DNA of 64,000 nucleotides from positions 1 to 64,000 of the forward strand of contig JBIOHC010000011.1 of the NCBI GenBank assembly GCA_044448685.1, in the 5' to 3' direction. This stretch comes from Palsa-965 sp044448685 (GTDB taxonomy: Bacteria > Bacteroidota > Bacteroidia > Palsa-965). This document shows positions 42,011-50,723 of this stretch, piece after piece; position 1 is the stretch's first letter; every line of letters begins with the position of its first letter. The notes beneath the pieces were generated by a model. That model had not been told where the DNA came from. It searched no databases and was given only the letters and a program-made list of their open reading frames with translations. A program made the translations under genes and the position numbers.

Positions 42011-42145
42011 ATGAAGCACTTGAAAAGGAGGGCACTAAAACATGCAAACCTATTCATGAACCAAAGCAGATATAGATCTGCCGGTTTTTCAGGGTCATAC
42101 TTAATTAGGGAAATAGGTTGGATAGGACATGCCTGGTTGGCATAA
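42011..42145 (+). CDS. Possible small cationic peptide, 44 aa
   Basis: ATG 42011 to TAA 42145 encodes a basic 44-residue peptide starting MKHLKRRALKHANLFMNQSR and ending IREIGWIGHAWLA. It lies 28 nt after a promoter-like element and just before three hairpins. No ribosome-binding site or family is seen; it may be chance. Confidence 0.25.
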   Translation: MKHLKRRALKHANLFMNQSRYRSAGFSGSYLIREIGWIGHAWLA

Positions 42146-42159
42146 CTATCACCAAGCAT

Positions 42160-42179
42160 GGGCAGGGTAAATCCTGCCC
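42160..42179 (+). repeat. Hairpin 1 of the structured intergenic region
   Basis: GGGCAGG (42160-42166) pairs perfectly with CCTGCCC (42173-42179) around a 6-nt loop, and a T-rich stretch follows. It could act as a weak terminator. Confidence 0.6.
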
Positions 42180-42214
42180 TTATTTGATCCCCTGGGCCTT
42201 AAAGGGCAGTCGTA

Positions 42215-42234
42215 CAAACAGCTCAGGCTGTTTG
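42215..42234 (+). repeat. Hairpin 2 of the structured intergenic region
   Basis: CAAACAGC (42215-42222) pairs perfectly with GCTGTTTG (42227-42234) around the loop TCAG. Confidence 0.6.
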
Positions 42235-42275
42235 CCGACCATACAGCAGATAAAAGTTCAGGCCTTTTGTCTCTG

Positions 42276-42300
42276 GGAAATCCCGCATCGCGGGATTTCC
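42276..42300 (+). repeat. Hairpin 3: terminator or operator upstream of the NTF2-like gene
   Basis: GGAAATCCCGC (42276-42286) pairs perfectly with GCGGGATTTCC (42290-42300), loop ATC, followed by GTTTTCTGCT. It ends 22 nt before ATG 42322 and covers the place where a -33 box would lie for the -7 element at 42310. Confidence 0.65.
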
Positions 42301-42309
42301 GTTTTCTGC

Positions 42310-42317
42310 TAATTTTG
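42310..42317 (+). promoter_or_regulatory. Promoter -7 element 4 nt before the NTF2-like gene
   Basis: TAATTTTG is an exact -7 match, ending 4 nt before ATG 42322. Transcription from here would start at or within the start codon region, giving a leaderless or nearly leaderless mRNA. Confidence 0.5.
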
Positions 42318-42321
42318 TTCC

Positions 42322-42684
42322 ATGACAGAAAATCCCAGTATCACAATTGCCAATGCCTGGTTCCTGGCCTTTAATACCCATGATCTGGAGAAATTGCTTT
42401 CCCTTTACGATGATCATGCCCGGCATTTCAGTCCCAAGCTAAAACAAAGACAGCCCGAAACACAAGGCCTGATAACCGGTAAAGAGGCTCTCCGGAACTG
42501 GTGGAAGGATTCCTTTAACCGCCTGCCTTCCCTGAAATACATACCAACACGTTTCATAGCCGATGAAAAAAGTGTTTTTATGGAATATATCCGTAATGTG
42601 CAGGGAGAGGAAGATCTGACCGTTGGTGAAGTGTTGGAAATAAAGGATGGTTTAATTGCCGCTTCCAGAGTTTATCACAGCTGA
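42322..42684 (+). CDS. SnoaL/NTF2-like protein
   Basis: This is a 120-residue soluble protein with the SnoaL/NTF2 cone-fold pattern: an N-terminal helix (ITIANAWFLAFNTHDLEKLL), SLYDDHARHFSPK, a GKEALRNWWKDSF helix, then strands (YIPTRFIADEKSVFMEYIRN, TVGEVLEIKDGLIAASRVYH). The family holds isomerases, cyclases and many unassigned stress proteins; no catalytic residues can be picked. A -7 element sits 4 nt before its ATG and a hairpin just upstream, suggesting its own regulated promoter. Confidence 0.8.
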   Translation: MTENPSITIANAWFLAFNTHDLEKLLSLYDDHARHFSPKLKQRQPETQGLITGKEALRNWWKDSFNRLPSLKYIPTRFIADEKSVFMEYIRNVQGEEDLTVGEVLEIKDGLIAASRVYHS

Positions 42685-42690
42685 ATGGTG

Positions 42691-42719
42691 TTTGGTGTAG
42701 AATGTTTAAATTAGCTTTG
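42691..42719 (+). promoter_or_regulatory. Promoter of the PAP2 operon
   Basis: TTTG (42691-42694), 17-nt spacer, TAGCTTTG (42712-42719), an exact -7 match with a shortish spacer. The leader is about 25 nt before ATG 42749. Confidence 0.6.
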
Positions 42720-42748
42720 CTTATCTGCCAGGCCCATACAATCAATAA

Positions 42749-43333
42749 ATGAGTTTTCGTTTCCTGATCCCCTTTCTCTTTCTCTTTCTCCGCTCTGATT
42801 TCACGGGGGCGCAAAATGCCGATATCAATTTGCTGAGAAAGATTAATGTCCACCGCAATACCCATCTGGACAAGCCACTAAAAATAATTACCTATACCGT
42901 TCCTGTGTTAGCGCCCATAATCCCGCTAACGAATATAGGAATAGGATTATATAATAATGATAAAGTTCTGACCCGTCAGGGATTGGTGGCGGGATCTTCC
43001 CTGGCCCTTGCGCTGGGCATAAGTACCGGTTTCAAATTTGCCATCAAACGCAAAAGGCCCTTTGCCCAATATGAGGATATTCAAAAGGAAACGAAGGCAG
43101 GTCCATACTCTTTTCCTTCCGGTCACACTACCAGCGCATTCGCATTGGCTACTGCTTACAGTCTGGCCTATCCTAAATGGTATGTCATTGCCCCGGCTTA
43201 TCTCTGGGCGGGAACCGTGGCCTGGTCCAGAATGCACCTGGGCGTTCATTTTCCATCGGATGTGCTTGCAGGGATTCTGATAGGAGCGGGATCATCCCTC
43301 CTTTGTTATGAAGTGCAGAAAGGGATTAAATGA
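42749..43333 (+). CDS. PAP2-type membrane phosphatase
   Basis: This 194-residue protein has a signal-like first hydrophobic segment and four to five further membrane spans. The three PAP2 motifs are complete: KFAIKRKRPF (K-x6-RP), PSGHTTSAFA, and SRMHLGVHFPSDVLAG (SR-x5-H-x3-D). Such enzymes dephosphorylate lipid pyrophosphates or phosphates on the periplasmic side, for example undecaprenyl pyrophosphate or lipid A. Its last codons overlap the next gene by 4 nt (ATGA), and an LD-carboxypeptidase follows, which favours a wall- or lipid-carrier-recycling role. Confidence 0.93.
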   Translation: MSFRFLIPFLFLFLRSDFTGAQNADINLLRKINVHRNTHLDKPLKIITYTVPVLAPIIPLTNIGIGLYNNDKVLTRQGLVAGSSLALALGISTGFKFAIKRKRPFAQYEDIQKETKAGPYSFPSGHTTSAFALATAYSLAYPKWYVIAPAYLWAGTVAWSRMHLGVHFPSDVLAGILIGAGSSLLCYEVQKGIK

Positions 43334-44253
43334 GAAAACAAATTCCTCTTTTCTTCCTGCTGATTTTATTCCTGAGAAGCCCTGTTCTGAATGCCCAGAA
43401 GCCTTTTTACGGTGCAGGAGGTGGAATTGTATTTGCTTTCGGTACCAAATTCGACCGCTTCGGATTATTCGCCAGAGGATATATTGGAAGCGGGCAATTC
43501 CAGCTTAATGGAGATGCCCGCTTCTGCATCAGTTCCAAAAACCTGGGCCCCGCAAAAGAATACCCGGAAGCAACTGTTTCCTGCGGGGTGGTTTATGCCT
43601 ACTGGAAAAAAGACAGCATTCACCAGACACGCTTTCTCACCGAAGTATCCAATCAGACAGGTTGGTGCAACAGCATAGGTTACGGCCATACTTTTTATCT
43701 GAACAGGATAGGTACAACTCAGCAAACCGGAACTTTTTCCCTGGAGTTCAATCGTTTTCATTTCATTTCTGAAAATGATATTCTCGGCCATAGTTATTAC
43801 GACCGTTTCCGTACCGGTGCTATGCTGCTTCAGTATATGTTGAATACGAATCTGGAACTTGGACTTAATTTTGCCATGTGGACAGGACAAATGGAGCACA
43901 GGGTAAGACCGGTTGATTATCCCTATACAAACGGCTATATGGATACTACAGACAGCAAATTTGCGAAATGCTCAGCAGGTCTTCTCAGTTTGCAGGTTAA
44001 TACAGTTCTTCCTGTTTACGATCATCAGGTTCAGGCCAACGCAGGTATCGATGCAGAGCAGATCCGGAATGTGATGCAGAACCGTATCATTCATGATCTT
44101 GCCTTCCTCCCTCATCATTGGCGTACAGACCGCAATGCCCATATGCCTATGCTGGATGAAAATGGAGATCAGTATTTATATAAACCCGGACAGAAAATCC
44201 GTAAACCATCTCCTTACCTGAATACCTTTGTGAACCCGGCTTTATTTTATTAA
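43330..44253 (+). CDS. Exported protein resembling polymorphic toxin type 23 domain
   Basis: This 307-residue protein has a signal peptide (about 1-21, ending LNAQ). The mature part is strand-rich and resembles the type 23 polymorphic-toxin domain found as single-domain exported proteins in Bacteroidota: YYDRFRTGAMLLQYM, LELGLNFAMWTGQ, KCSAGLLSLQVN, NAGIDAEQIRNVMQNRIIHD and LPHHW near the end. The conserved IR..MQNR..HD segment (about 242-256) is the main evidence. The toxin label comes from family naming; its activity here is unproven and no cognate immunity gene is obvious. It overlaps PAP2 by 4 nt and lies 9 nt before an LD-carboxypeptidase. Confidence 0.55.
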   Translation: MRKQIPLFFLLILFLRSPVLNAQKPFYGAGGGIVFAFGTKFDRFGLFARGYIGSGQFQLNGDARFCISSKNLGPAKEYPEATVSCGVVYAYWKKDSIHQTRFLTEVSNQTGWCNSIGYGHTFYLNRIGTTQQTGTFSLEFNRFHFISENDILGHSYYDRFRTGAMLLQYMLNTNLELGLNFAMWTGQMEHRVRPVDYPYTNGYMDTTDSKFAKCSAGLLSLQVNTVLPVYDHQVQANAGIDAEQIRNVMQNRIIHDLAFLPHHWRTDRNAHMPMLDENGDQYLYKPGQKIRKPSPYLNTFVNPALFY

Positions 44254-44262
44254 TCCCTTTCT

Positions 44263-45294
44263 ATGAAACAACCCCGCAGATATTTTCTTAGAACAGGAGC
44301 CCTCGCCCTCCTCTCTGCTCCCTTGCTATCCTTAACCCAGGAAGAAAAAAAAGGAAAGTCATTATCTCTGATCCGCCCCCCTGCATTAAAGACAGGAGAC
44401 ACCATTGCAATAACATCTCCCGCCGGTGCTGTATGGGACAGTCATCAGGTGGATGTATTTGTTGCCATCCTTCAGGGACTGGGATTCAAAGTGAAGAAAG
44501 GACAAACCCTTACCGAGCGCTACGGTTTTTTTGCAGGTAAGGATGAGCTAAGGGCCAAAGAGCTAAATGATTTATTTACCGATAGGGAAGTGAAAGCCAT
44601 TTTCTGTATGAAGGGTGGATGGGGCTGTGCACGCCTGCTGCCTCTGATAAACTTTGGAAATATCTCCGCCAATCCTAAAATAATAATGGGCTTCAGTGAT
44701 ATCACTTCACTGCTTATTGCCATACAAGCTAAAACGGGTATGACAACCTTTCATGGCCCGGTCGGTAACAGCGGATGGAACGATTTTACTGTTGGATATC
44801 TGAAACGGGTTTTGATGACCGGTGAAACAGTCACCTATCTTTCCACCGGGAAACAGGAGGATATACCTCTGGTCATTAACCCCGGTAAAGCAACAGGAAT
44901 GTTGTGTGGAGGAAACCTTTCCGTACTGGCCGGTATGATGGGTTCCGCTTATCTGCCTTCCTGGAAAAATAAAATTCTTTTTCTGGAAGAAACGGGCGAA
45001 GAGCCATACCGGATTGACCGTATGTTAACCCAGCTGCGTTTATGCGGGGTTCTGGAAAATCTGAGCGGGCTTATTTTCGGTAAATGCATCAAATGCACAG
45101 CCGATGAACCGGACAAGGCTTTTACCTTTCAGCAGGTACTGGAACAAAACATAAAGCCTTTGGGTATTCCCGCTTTCTATGGGGCTATGATAGGACATAT
45201 AGAAAATAAATTTACGGTGCCGGTCGGTATAAAAGCTGTGATGGATGCGGAAAAAGGAACACTTACATTGCTTGAATCTGCTGTGAAAATATAG
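44263..45294 (+). CDS. LD-carboxypeptidase (S66 family) with Tat-type signal
   Basis: This is a 343-residue protein. The N-terminus has a twin-arginine-like motif and hydrophobic region (RRYFLRTGALALLSAPLLSL), pointing to Tat export. The S66 fold is clear: RPPALKTGDTIAITSPAGAV, CMKGGWGCARLLPLI, nucleophile S145 in MGFSDITSLL, E242 in LFLEETGEEPYRIDRML, and H312 in GAMIGHIENKFTVPVG. S66 enzymes cut the L-Lys/DAP-D-Ala bond of tetrapeptides in peptidoglycan recycling, or self-protect against microcins (MccF). Periplasmic location would be unusual for the classical cytoplasmic LdcA. It is third in the PAP2 operon. Confidence 0.9.
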   Translation: MKQPRRYFLRTGALALLSAPLLSLTQEEKKGKSLSLIRPPALKTGDTIAITSPAGAVWDSHQVDVFVAILQGLGFKVKKGQTLTERYGFFAGKDELRAKELNDLFTDREVKAIFCMKGGWGCARLLPLINFGNISANPKIIMGFSDITSLLIAIQAKTGMTTFHGPVGNSGWNDFTVGYLKRVLMTGETVTYLSTGKQEDIPLVINPGKATGMLCGGNLSVLAGMMGSAYLPSWKNKILFLEETGEEPYRIDRMLTQLRLCGVLENLSGLIFGKCIKCTADEPDKAFTFQQVLEQNIKPLGIPAFYGAMIGHIENKFTVPVGIKAVMDAEKGTLTLLESAVKI

Positions 45295-45301
45295 ATGGAA
45301 A

Positions 45302-48300
45302 TCAGTTGCCCCGCTTTATCAGTTTGGCCCTGTACATTTTTTCATTCACGACCAGGGTGACAATGTAGATGCCTGCGGGTTCGTCATCCAGATGTATATA
45401 GACAATATTCTTTCCTTGTATGACGGGAATTTGTGTTTCGGACACGACAGCGCCACGGCAGTCCATCACACGCATCAGGGCTGTGCTGTTTTCAAATGCA
45501 GTGAAAGTCACTTCCGACCTGTCTGTAGTCGGATTCGGTTTTAACCCGAACTGGGCATCACTGTTGTCTATATGAATTTCAGCCACTCCCGAATAAGTGG
45601 AGGTTCCATCCAGATCGGTTTGTTTAAGTCTGTAATAATATGTTCCAAGTGAAACATCCGGATCGGTCAGGGAATATTTCAAGGGGCTGGTACTGTTTCC
45701 TCCCTCAGCTTTGGATTTGACTGTTGCTCCTATTTGCTTAAAATCACTTGCGTTGTTAGACCGTTCGACGGTGAAAAAATTATTATTTGTTTCCGTAGCC
45801 GTTTCCCAGAAGACATATGCATTTTCTCCTCCCTTGTATATAGCATCAAACGAAATAAGGGTAATTGGTAGCGGAGCACAGGAACTGCTTACACTAACCG
45901 GCGCGGTAAGGGTTTGCTTTTCACCGCAGCTTCCGGTCACAACACAGGTATAAGTAATATTGGTGCCAGGAGTTACTGTAATTGCCTGTGTGGACTGAGT
46001 CGGCACCGTACTCCAGCTATAGGAAGTGGCACCGGCAGGAGCTGTGAGTGTGGCTGAATTGCCCACGCATACAGGAGTGGCTGAAACAACAATATCCGGA
46101 AAGGCAACTCCGCTGCCGGGGTTAATGGTATAATTACAGACATCGCCCGCAAAACCATCTATCATGATTATATAAGAATTTCCTACCACAAGATTGTTTG
46201 CACTCATGGTAAATCCACTGGTGCTTTGATAGAAAGGGGCTGCAACGGCAAAATTAGTACACCCTCCGGTAGGGTTGGTAGAAAACATTTGCATTTGAAT
46301 ACCTTTTGCCGGAGATTTAAAGCAGGTGCCTACTGTAACAGTTAGCGTTACTTTAGTAGAAGCAGCCGTAAATCTTACCCATGAATTATTATCTATCCGT
46401 ACATCAAACAAGGATACTCCTTCTGTAGCAGGTAGATTCGCATCTCCGGCTGCATCCACAGAACCAAAGACGCCTCCTGAATTCGCACCTCCGTTAGAGG
46501 CATGCGTTACTGGTTGCTCATTATTGGCCAGCATATTGCTGGGCCAGTCTTGGGTATAAGCTGAACTTGTGGAAGAACTATAACCATTATTAATATCGCA
46601 AATATTAATAGCATTAGCACAGAGGTCATTGGTTGTCGTTTGAAGACATAGTCCGAATTTTCCGTTACCACAACCGAATGACCAGTAACGGATATAATAG
46701 GTGTTGCCCGGTGTAAGGGCAGAGTTTTCTATAAAGGGCATATATACGTTATTAGCCGGAGGAGTCGGATAAATAGTAGCTGGAAGAAAACTGCCATCAT
46801 TGTCGCTGGAACAGGCTATCTGGGTCAGATTGCCGCAGGTGCCGCTATATAAAGCCATAGAAGCATCCTGGTTGGTTATGGCCCCTGGAGAGATACCGGG
46901 TTGGGCAGTAATAGTGGTCTGCCCGGTGGCGGGTGCAACGAAACTGAACCATACATCTCCGTTACATCCTGCATGGGTGGAATATCCTCCAGACGCTCCA
47001 GACCCTCCCAGACAACTGGCAGGAACAGGAGGCTGACCAGCGACCACAGCTTCCTGTGTTGCGCCAACCGTTGTAAATGTTTCAAAATTGCAGGCCGTAG
47101 TTACAGCCGGGAAAGCAATGGCATTACAGGGGGCATCATTACTGGGCACACCGGCGGCTGCCGGACCATACACACAAATATTGAACGATTGGGTGGAACC
47201 CATATAATCACTTACCTGTACATAGTAAGTGGCACCAGAGACAAGCCCGATAGCATTAATGGTTTCAGCTACTCCTGTGCCTCCAGCATCTTCGCATTGT
47301 ATAGAGGTAAGCGAACCGCAAGCGCCTGAATAAAGTTGAATGACTGCATCCATAGTGGCAGAAGGACTCAGGGTAATAGTAGCTGTTGAATTTGAGGCCA
47401 CAAAACTATACCATACATCCTGTGATCCCGAGCCGGAACATGTTCCTCCACTGGAAGTAGCTCCGGCAGTGGTTCCTGCTGTATTGACACAGGCCACATT
47501 TTCTGTTAGGCTTGTAGCACCAGCACAATTATCATTGGCCGGAGTGGCGGGTGGGTTTGATACACAAATATTAAATGTCCCTCCTCCGGATCCTGCACCG
47601 AAGTGATACACCCTTACATAATAAGTTGTTCCAATGGTCAGGGAATAGATATCGATTGTTTCAGGTAGACCGGCACTGTTCACATCCTGACAAACCATAG
47701 AGGTAAGGGAAGCGCAATTGCCCGACAATAATTCAACCACCGGGTCAAAGGTTCCAATGGTAGGGGTGACAAGAATTTCATGAGAAGTAGCTGTGGCCGT
47801 AAACTTATACCATACATCATCATCGGCATTTCCCACACAACCTGTAATATACGGAGTAGCTCCGGTCGTATTTCCGGAAGTGACCACACATCCAGCATTC
47901 GGTGTCAGCGTAGTGGCGGCGGCACAATCATCATTGACAACGCCAGGCGCTGTACAGGAAATATTCAGAGAATAATTTCCTGTTGCTGCTCCGCTGCCAT
48001 TGACGAGTATATAATAGGTGGTACCTACCCCGGTAGGGAATGCGATATCCGATTGAAGCCCGCATGCATCATCATTTCCGTCTATGCAGGCCAGGGAACC
48101 GCAGGTACCGCTGTAAATATTTATTTTAGTATTGTAGGAAGAACCGCATAAACTGGCTGTGACATACTGCCCATTGCCGGCAAAGGAATAAAACACTCCG
48201 GCTGCTCCAGGAGTGGTGCCGCAAAAAGCTGTCGGATCGTTGATTGTTGTAGCTGTTGCGGTACTGCCAACATAAGTATTGCCGCAGGTAACCGGAATAG

Positions 48301-48913
48301 CCCCGCTGCAGAAATCATTGGCAGGCCCTGTAGGACAGGGGTCGGAAACCCAGCTGACATCATCAATATACATGCTGTTCCCATAGTCACTCACAGCCTG
48401 AAAAATGACAAAGTTGGCAGCACCGTTAAAGCCGGCCGGAATTGTATAGGTGTATTGATACCAGGTATTGGCAACGCCGACTGCAGGAGCAGAAGTATAA
48501 AGCCTATTGACTACTCCAAGTGAAGTGGCTCCTGTCAGAGTCGCTGATGTGTTTACATACACTTGTATATAATCTGCATCGGTTGTATAAGTATAACTAT
48601 CCCTGAACATCCAAAAGCTGACCGTATGTGCAGCAGTGGAAGCACATAAACTGAAAGAAGGGGTGATAAGCGTTGCATAGTCGCCTACAGCGGCATCATA
48701 GGAATCGAACATGGCACAGGCTGCTCCGGTATGGGCACCGGTAGTATACTGAGTCCAGTCATACGTACCAACTATAGCTGCTCCTCCCCAACCCGGAGGC
48801 CGGAAGGATGCATCAAAAGATTCTGAATAAGTGGTCTGGCTCCTCAGCACATCATTTGAAAGAAGGCAAAGAAGGACAAATAAACAGACAAGCCCTTTAT
48901 CTTTCAACTTCAT
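45302..48913 (-). CDS. Large T9SS-exported repeat protein with cleaved-adhesin-like domain
   Basis: This 1203-residue protein has a signal peptide (about 1-26). Residues 28-190 resemble a cleaved-adhesin/MAM-like jelly roll (FRPPGWGGAAIVGTYDW, MYIDDVSWVSDP). Four to five beta modules of about 115-150 residues follow, each opening with a variant of ND.C..A and containing DVWY.F and YYV.V segments (for example DDVWYKFTATATSHEILVTP, TYYVRVYHFGAGSGGGTFNI), like bacterial pre-peptidase (PPC) domains. A cysteine-rich Ig-like domain, an FN3-like segment (LPITLISFDAIYKGGENAYV) and a T9SS domain end it. It is translationally coupled to the small upstream gene (4-nt overlap). Adhesion or matrix function is likely. 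Confidence 0.8.
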   Translation of the reverse strand: MKLKDKGLVCLFVLLCLLSNDVLRSQTTYSESFDASFRPPGWGGAAIVGTYDWTQYTTGAHTGAACAMFDSYDAAVGDYATLITPSFSLCASTAAHTVSFWMFRDSYTYTTDADYIQVYVNTSATLTGATSLGVVNRLYTSAPAVGVANTWYQYTYTIPAGFNGAANFVIFQAVSDYGNSMYIDDVSWVSDPCPTGPANDFCSGAIPVTCGNTYVGSTATATTINDPTAFCGTTPGAAGVFYSFAGNGQYVTASLCGSSYNTKINIYSGTCGSLACIDGNDDACGLQSDIAFPTGVGTTYYILVNGSGAATGNYSLNISCTAPGVVNDDCAAATTLTPNAGCVVTSGNTTGATPYITGCVGNADDDVWYKFTATATSHEILVTPTIGTFDPVVELLSGNCASLTSMVCQDVNSAGLPETIDIYSLTIGTTYYVRVYHFGAGSGGGTFNICVSNPPATPANDNCAGATSLTENVACVNTAGTTAGATSSGGTCSGSGSQDVWYSFVASNSTATITLSPSATMDAVIQLYSGACGSLTSIQCEDAGGTGVAETINAIGLVSGATYYVQVSDYMGSTQSFNICVYGPAAAGVPSNDAPCNAIAFPAVTTACNFETFTTVGATQEAVVAGQPPVPASCLGGSGASGGYSTHAGCNGDVWFSFVAPATGQTTITAQPGISPGAITNQDASMALYSGTCGNLTQIACSSDNDGSFLPATIYPTPPANNVYMPFIENSALTPGNTYYIRYWSFGCGNGKFGLCLQTTTNDLCANAINICDINNGYSSSTSSAYTQDWPSNMLANNEQPVTHASNGGANSGGVFGSVDAAGDANLPATEGVSLFDVRIDNNSWVRFTAASTKVTLTVTVGTCFKSPAKGIQMQMFSTNPTGGCTNFAVAAPFYQSTSGFTMSANNLVVGNSYIIMIDGFAGDVCNYTINPGSGVAFPDIVVSATPVCVGNSATLTAPAGATSYSWSTVPTQSTQAITVTPGTNITYTCVVTGSCGEKQTLTAPVSVSSSCAPLPITLISFDAIYKGGENAYVFWETATETNNNFFTVERSNNASDFKQIGATVKSKAEGGNSTSPLKYSLTDPDVSLGTYYYRLKQTDLDGTSTYSGVAEIHIDNSDAQFGLKPNPTTDRSEVTFTAFENSTALMRVMDCRGAVVSETQIPVIQGKNIVYIHLDDEPAGIYIVTLVVNEKMYRAKLIKRGN

Positions 48914-49287
48914 TTATCGGAAATGTATTCGGTAAGATCGAGTGGCTCGAAACCATGATTTATAATAATAACCTTCAGTTTTGCTGCATCAAATGTATTA
49001 CGGGCCTCAGGATCCGGAAAATTCTCTACCACAAGGAGTGTGATTTCGGCATGTTTGTTTTCCGGTTTAAATCTGGCTTTAAAATGAGCGACTTCCGGAA
49101 GCTTTAAATAGATCTCTGCTGCAAGTGAATCAACCTGTTCCAATGAGCTGGCACCTGTAAAAGAATAATGAACGATTGTTCGGGTTTGACGCGCATAAGC
49201 AGACCCTCCTTTATGTTGGGCTTTTAAACCTGTACAAAACAAAAACAGGCAGAGACAGAAAAGCAAACGGCAGCGTTTGTACGACAT
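48910..49287 (-). CDS. Small exported protein coupled to the large cargo gene
   Basis: I choose ATG 49287 (125 aa), which starts a signal peptide (MSYKRCRLLFCLCLFLFCTG, ending LKAQ); a longer frame would add 20 unlikely residues. The mature part has a basic start and then a small alpha/beta domain (EQVDSLAAEIYLKLPEVAHF, HAEITLLVVENFPDPEARNT, LKVIIINHGFEPLDLTEY), reminiscent of a heavy-metal-associated-like ferredoxin fold without the CxxC. Its stop overlaps the start of the 1203-residue cargo gene by 4 nt. A chaperone-like or anchoring role for that protein is only a guess. Confidence 0.65.
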   Translation of the reverse strand: MSYKRCRLLFCLCLFLFCTGLKAQHKGGSAYARQTRTIVHYSFTGASSLEQVDSLAAEIYLKLPEVAHFKARFKPENKHAEITLLVVENFPDPEARNTFDAAKLKVIIINHGFEPLDLTEYISDK

Positions 49288-49517
49288 CACGTAAAATGAT
49301 TTAGTCAACAACACACCTGGTCCTACAAGGATGGGAAAACCAGGCAAAGTTTTGCAACCTTATTCAGGATGAAAAACCAAGTACTGAACAATAAAATGTG
49401 TGTCTAAATGAGTAGTTACAGGAAAAGTAGTGGAAGTTTCCTGACAAATCAAGGAAAGTTCAGAGTTTAACACAAATTTGATCCTGATTCTATTGAAACT
49501 CAATAGGAAGTTTTGCC

Positions 49518-50723
49518 TCAGGCGGCTGGAACTGTATCAGACCCGAAAATAGAGGCATAAATATGACGGGAAGGGAAGGAAGAGAAGATGGGGAGATTGG
49601 CTTGTTTCAGGGGTCTTTCCTTCTGGCAATAGGTAATAAAATCCTCCGCATTCCGGATGACTGATAAAACCTTGTGCTCCTGAAGATAGCGTGCATCGGG
49701 CAGGAGGGGCAGACGGGGACCGCTCACAAGCGGTATGCCGAAAAATGCCGCTTCGAGTGAATTATGATTTCCGTTTTTAAAACCTCCTCCTATCCAGGCC
49801 AGATCGGCACAGGCATAATAGTGAAACAAATGTCCCATGACCGGAATTATTTCCACCAGATGCCCTACTTTACGTGCGTTCAGAATAGACGATAAAACAG
49901 ATTTGCTATCCGGTCTGTTAGGGATTAACAGAATCGTCCAATGCTCAGCCAGACCGGTGTTCTTTTCAAGTGCCTGAGCAAGTATTTCGGTATCATCTGT
50001 ATACGCATTTCCAATCAAAAGTATTTTCTTCCCGGGTTTTCTCAATACTGTCCTCAATAATTTAATTTCCAAATGTTCTGCCTCCGAACGCTGACGAATC
50101 CTGTCAATTCGGGTGTCGCCGGTAGAAACCCCATTGCTAACATCTTGCGGCACTTCCCCGGCAAAGAATACCCGACGGCAGAGACGGAACACAATAGCTC
50201 TGTAAGTACGGGTGATAAAGCCATGATTGCTGCGGGGAACAACATTGATGACATAGAGTGGACAATAAAGCTGGGCTGCCAGTATGAATCCGGGCCATAA
50301 TTCATGTTTACTTATTATACATGCTTCCGGTCTGGAAATACGAAAAAGATGTTTCCAGGTGAAAAAATAATCGAAAGGTGTAAGGGCTGAATGATGAAAG
50401 CCAAGTTTATGCGCATGTTCCAGCCCGTTTAAAGAGTGGAAGAGGATAAAAGATTGTTTGCCTTGTTTTTCAAAAAGGGTGAGCAAGGGAATAAGCTGTT
50501 CGAATTCACCTATGGAGGAACAAAAGAAATAGGTATAGTTTTTTCCTGTGTGACGGTGAAAAATTGTTTCCAGTTCTTTCGCGGCAGAACGTGAATACAT
50601 ATAGCCCCGGAGTTTGGTGGAGAAAAAACCAAGCAGGTATACGCATGTAAGCACGGGTATGGCTAACAGGTCGTACGACAATCCATATGTGTGGGATACA
50701 ATTTTTTTTATCAAGCCTTGCAC
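49518..50723 (-). CDS. waaA: 3-deoxy-D-manno-octulosonic acid (Kdo) transferase
   Basis: This is a 401-residue GT30 enzyme with an N-terminal membrane anchor (about 18-38). Motifs of WaaA/KdtA are visible: FFCSSIGEFEQLIPLLTL with the catalytic-base glutamate, CIISKHELWPGFILAA, STGDTRIDRI, KKILLIGNAYTDDTEILAQA, and GGGFKNGNHNSLEAAFFGIP. It transfers Kdo from CMP-Kdo to lipid A precursor at the inner-membrane cytoplasmic face. It overlaps the upstream heptosyltransferase by 13 nt, so translation is coupled. A typical WaaA is about 420 residues, so the length is normal. Confidence 0.92.
   Translation of the reverse strand: MQGLIKKIVSHTYGLSYDLLAIPVLTCVYLLGFFSTKLRGYMYSRSAAKELETIFHRHTGKNYTYFFCSSIGEFEQLIPLLTLFEKQGKQSFILFHSLNGLEHAHKLGFHHSALTPFDYFFTWKHLFRISRPEACIISKHELWPGFILAAQLYCPLYVINVVPRSNHGFITRTYRAIVFRLCRRVFFAGEVPQDVSNGVSTGDTRIDRIRQRSEAEHLEIKLLRTVLRKPGKKILLIGNAYTDDTEILAQALEKNTGLAEHWTILLIPNRPDSKSVLSSILNARKVGHLVEIIPVMGHLFHYYACADLAWIGGGFKNGNHNSLEAAFFGIPLVSGPRLPLLPDARYLQEHKVLSVIRNAEDFITYCQKERPLKQANLPIFSSFPSRHIYASIFGSDTVPAA

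Larger units (their letters stand above)
41911..42321 (+). other. 411-nt intergenic region with tandem hairpins, possible structured RNA
   Basis: No conventional gene is visible. A TTG, 20-nt spacer, TAATTTTA promoter-like pair (41952-41982) could start transcription near 41987. Three perfect hairpins follow (42160-42179, 42215-42234, 42276-42300). A 44-codon frame (42011-42145) precedes them. This could be a small RNA, a leader controlling the NTF2-like gene, or a spacer. Confidence 0.45.

Noticed and set aside
42118..42312. 64-codon frame in the structured intergenic region
   Set aside because: Spans all three hairpins; composition unlike a protein.
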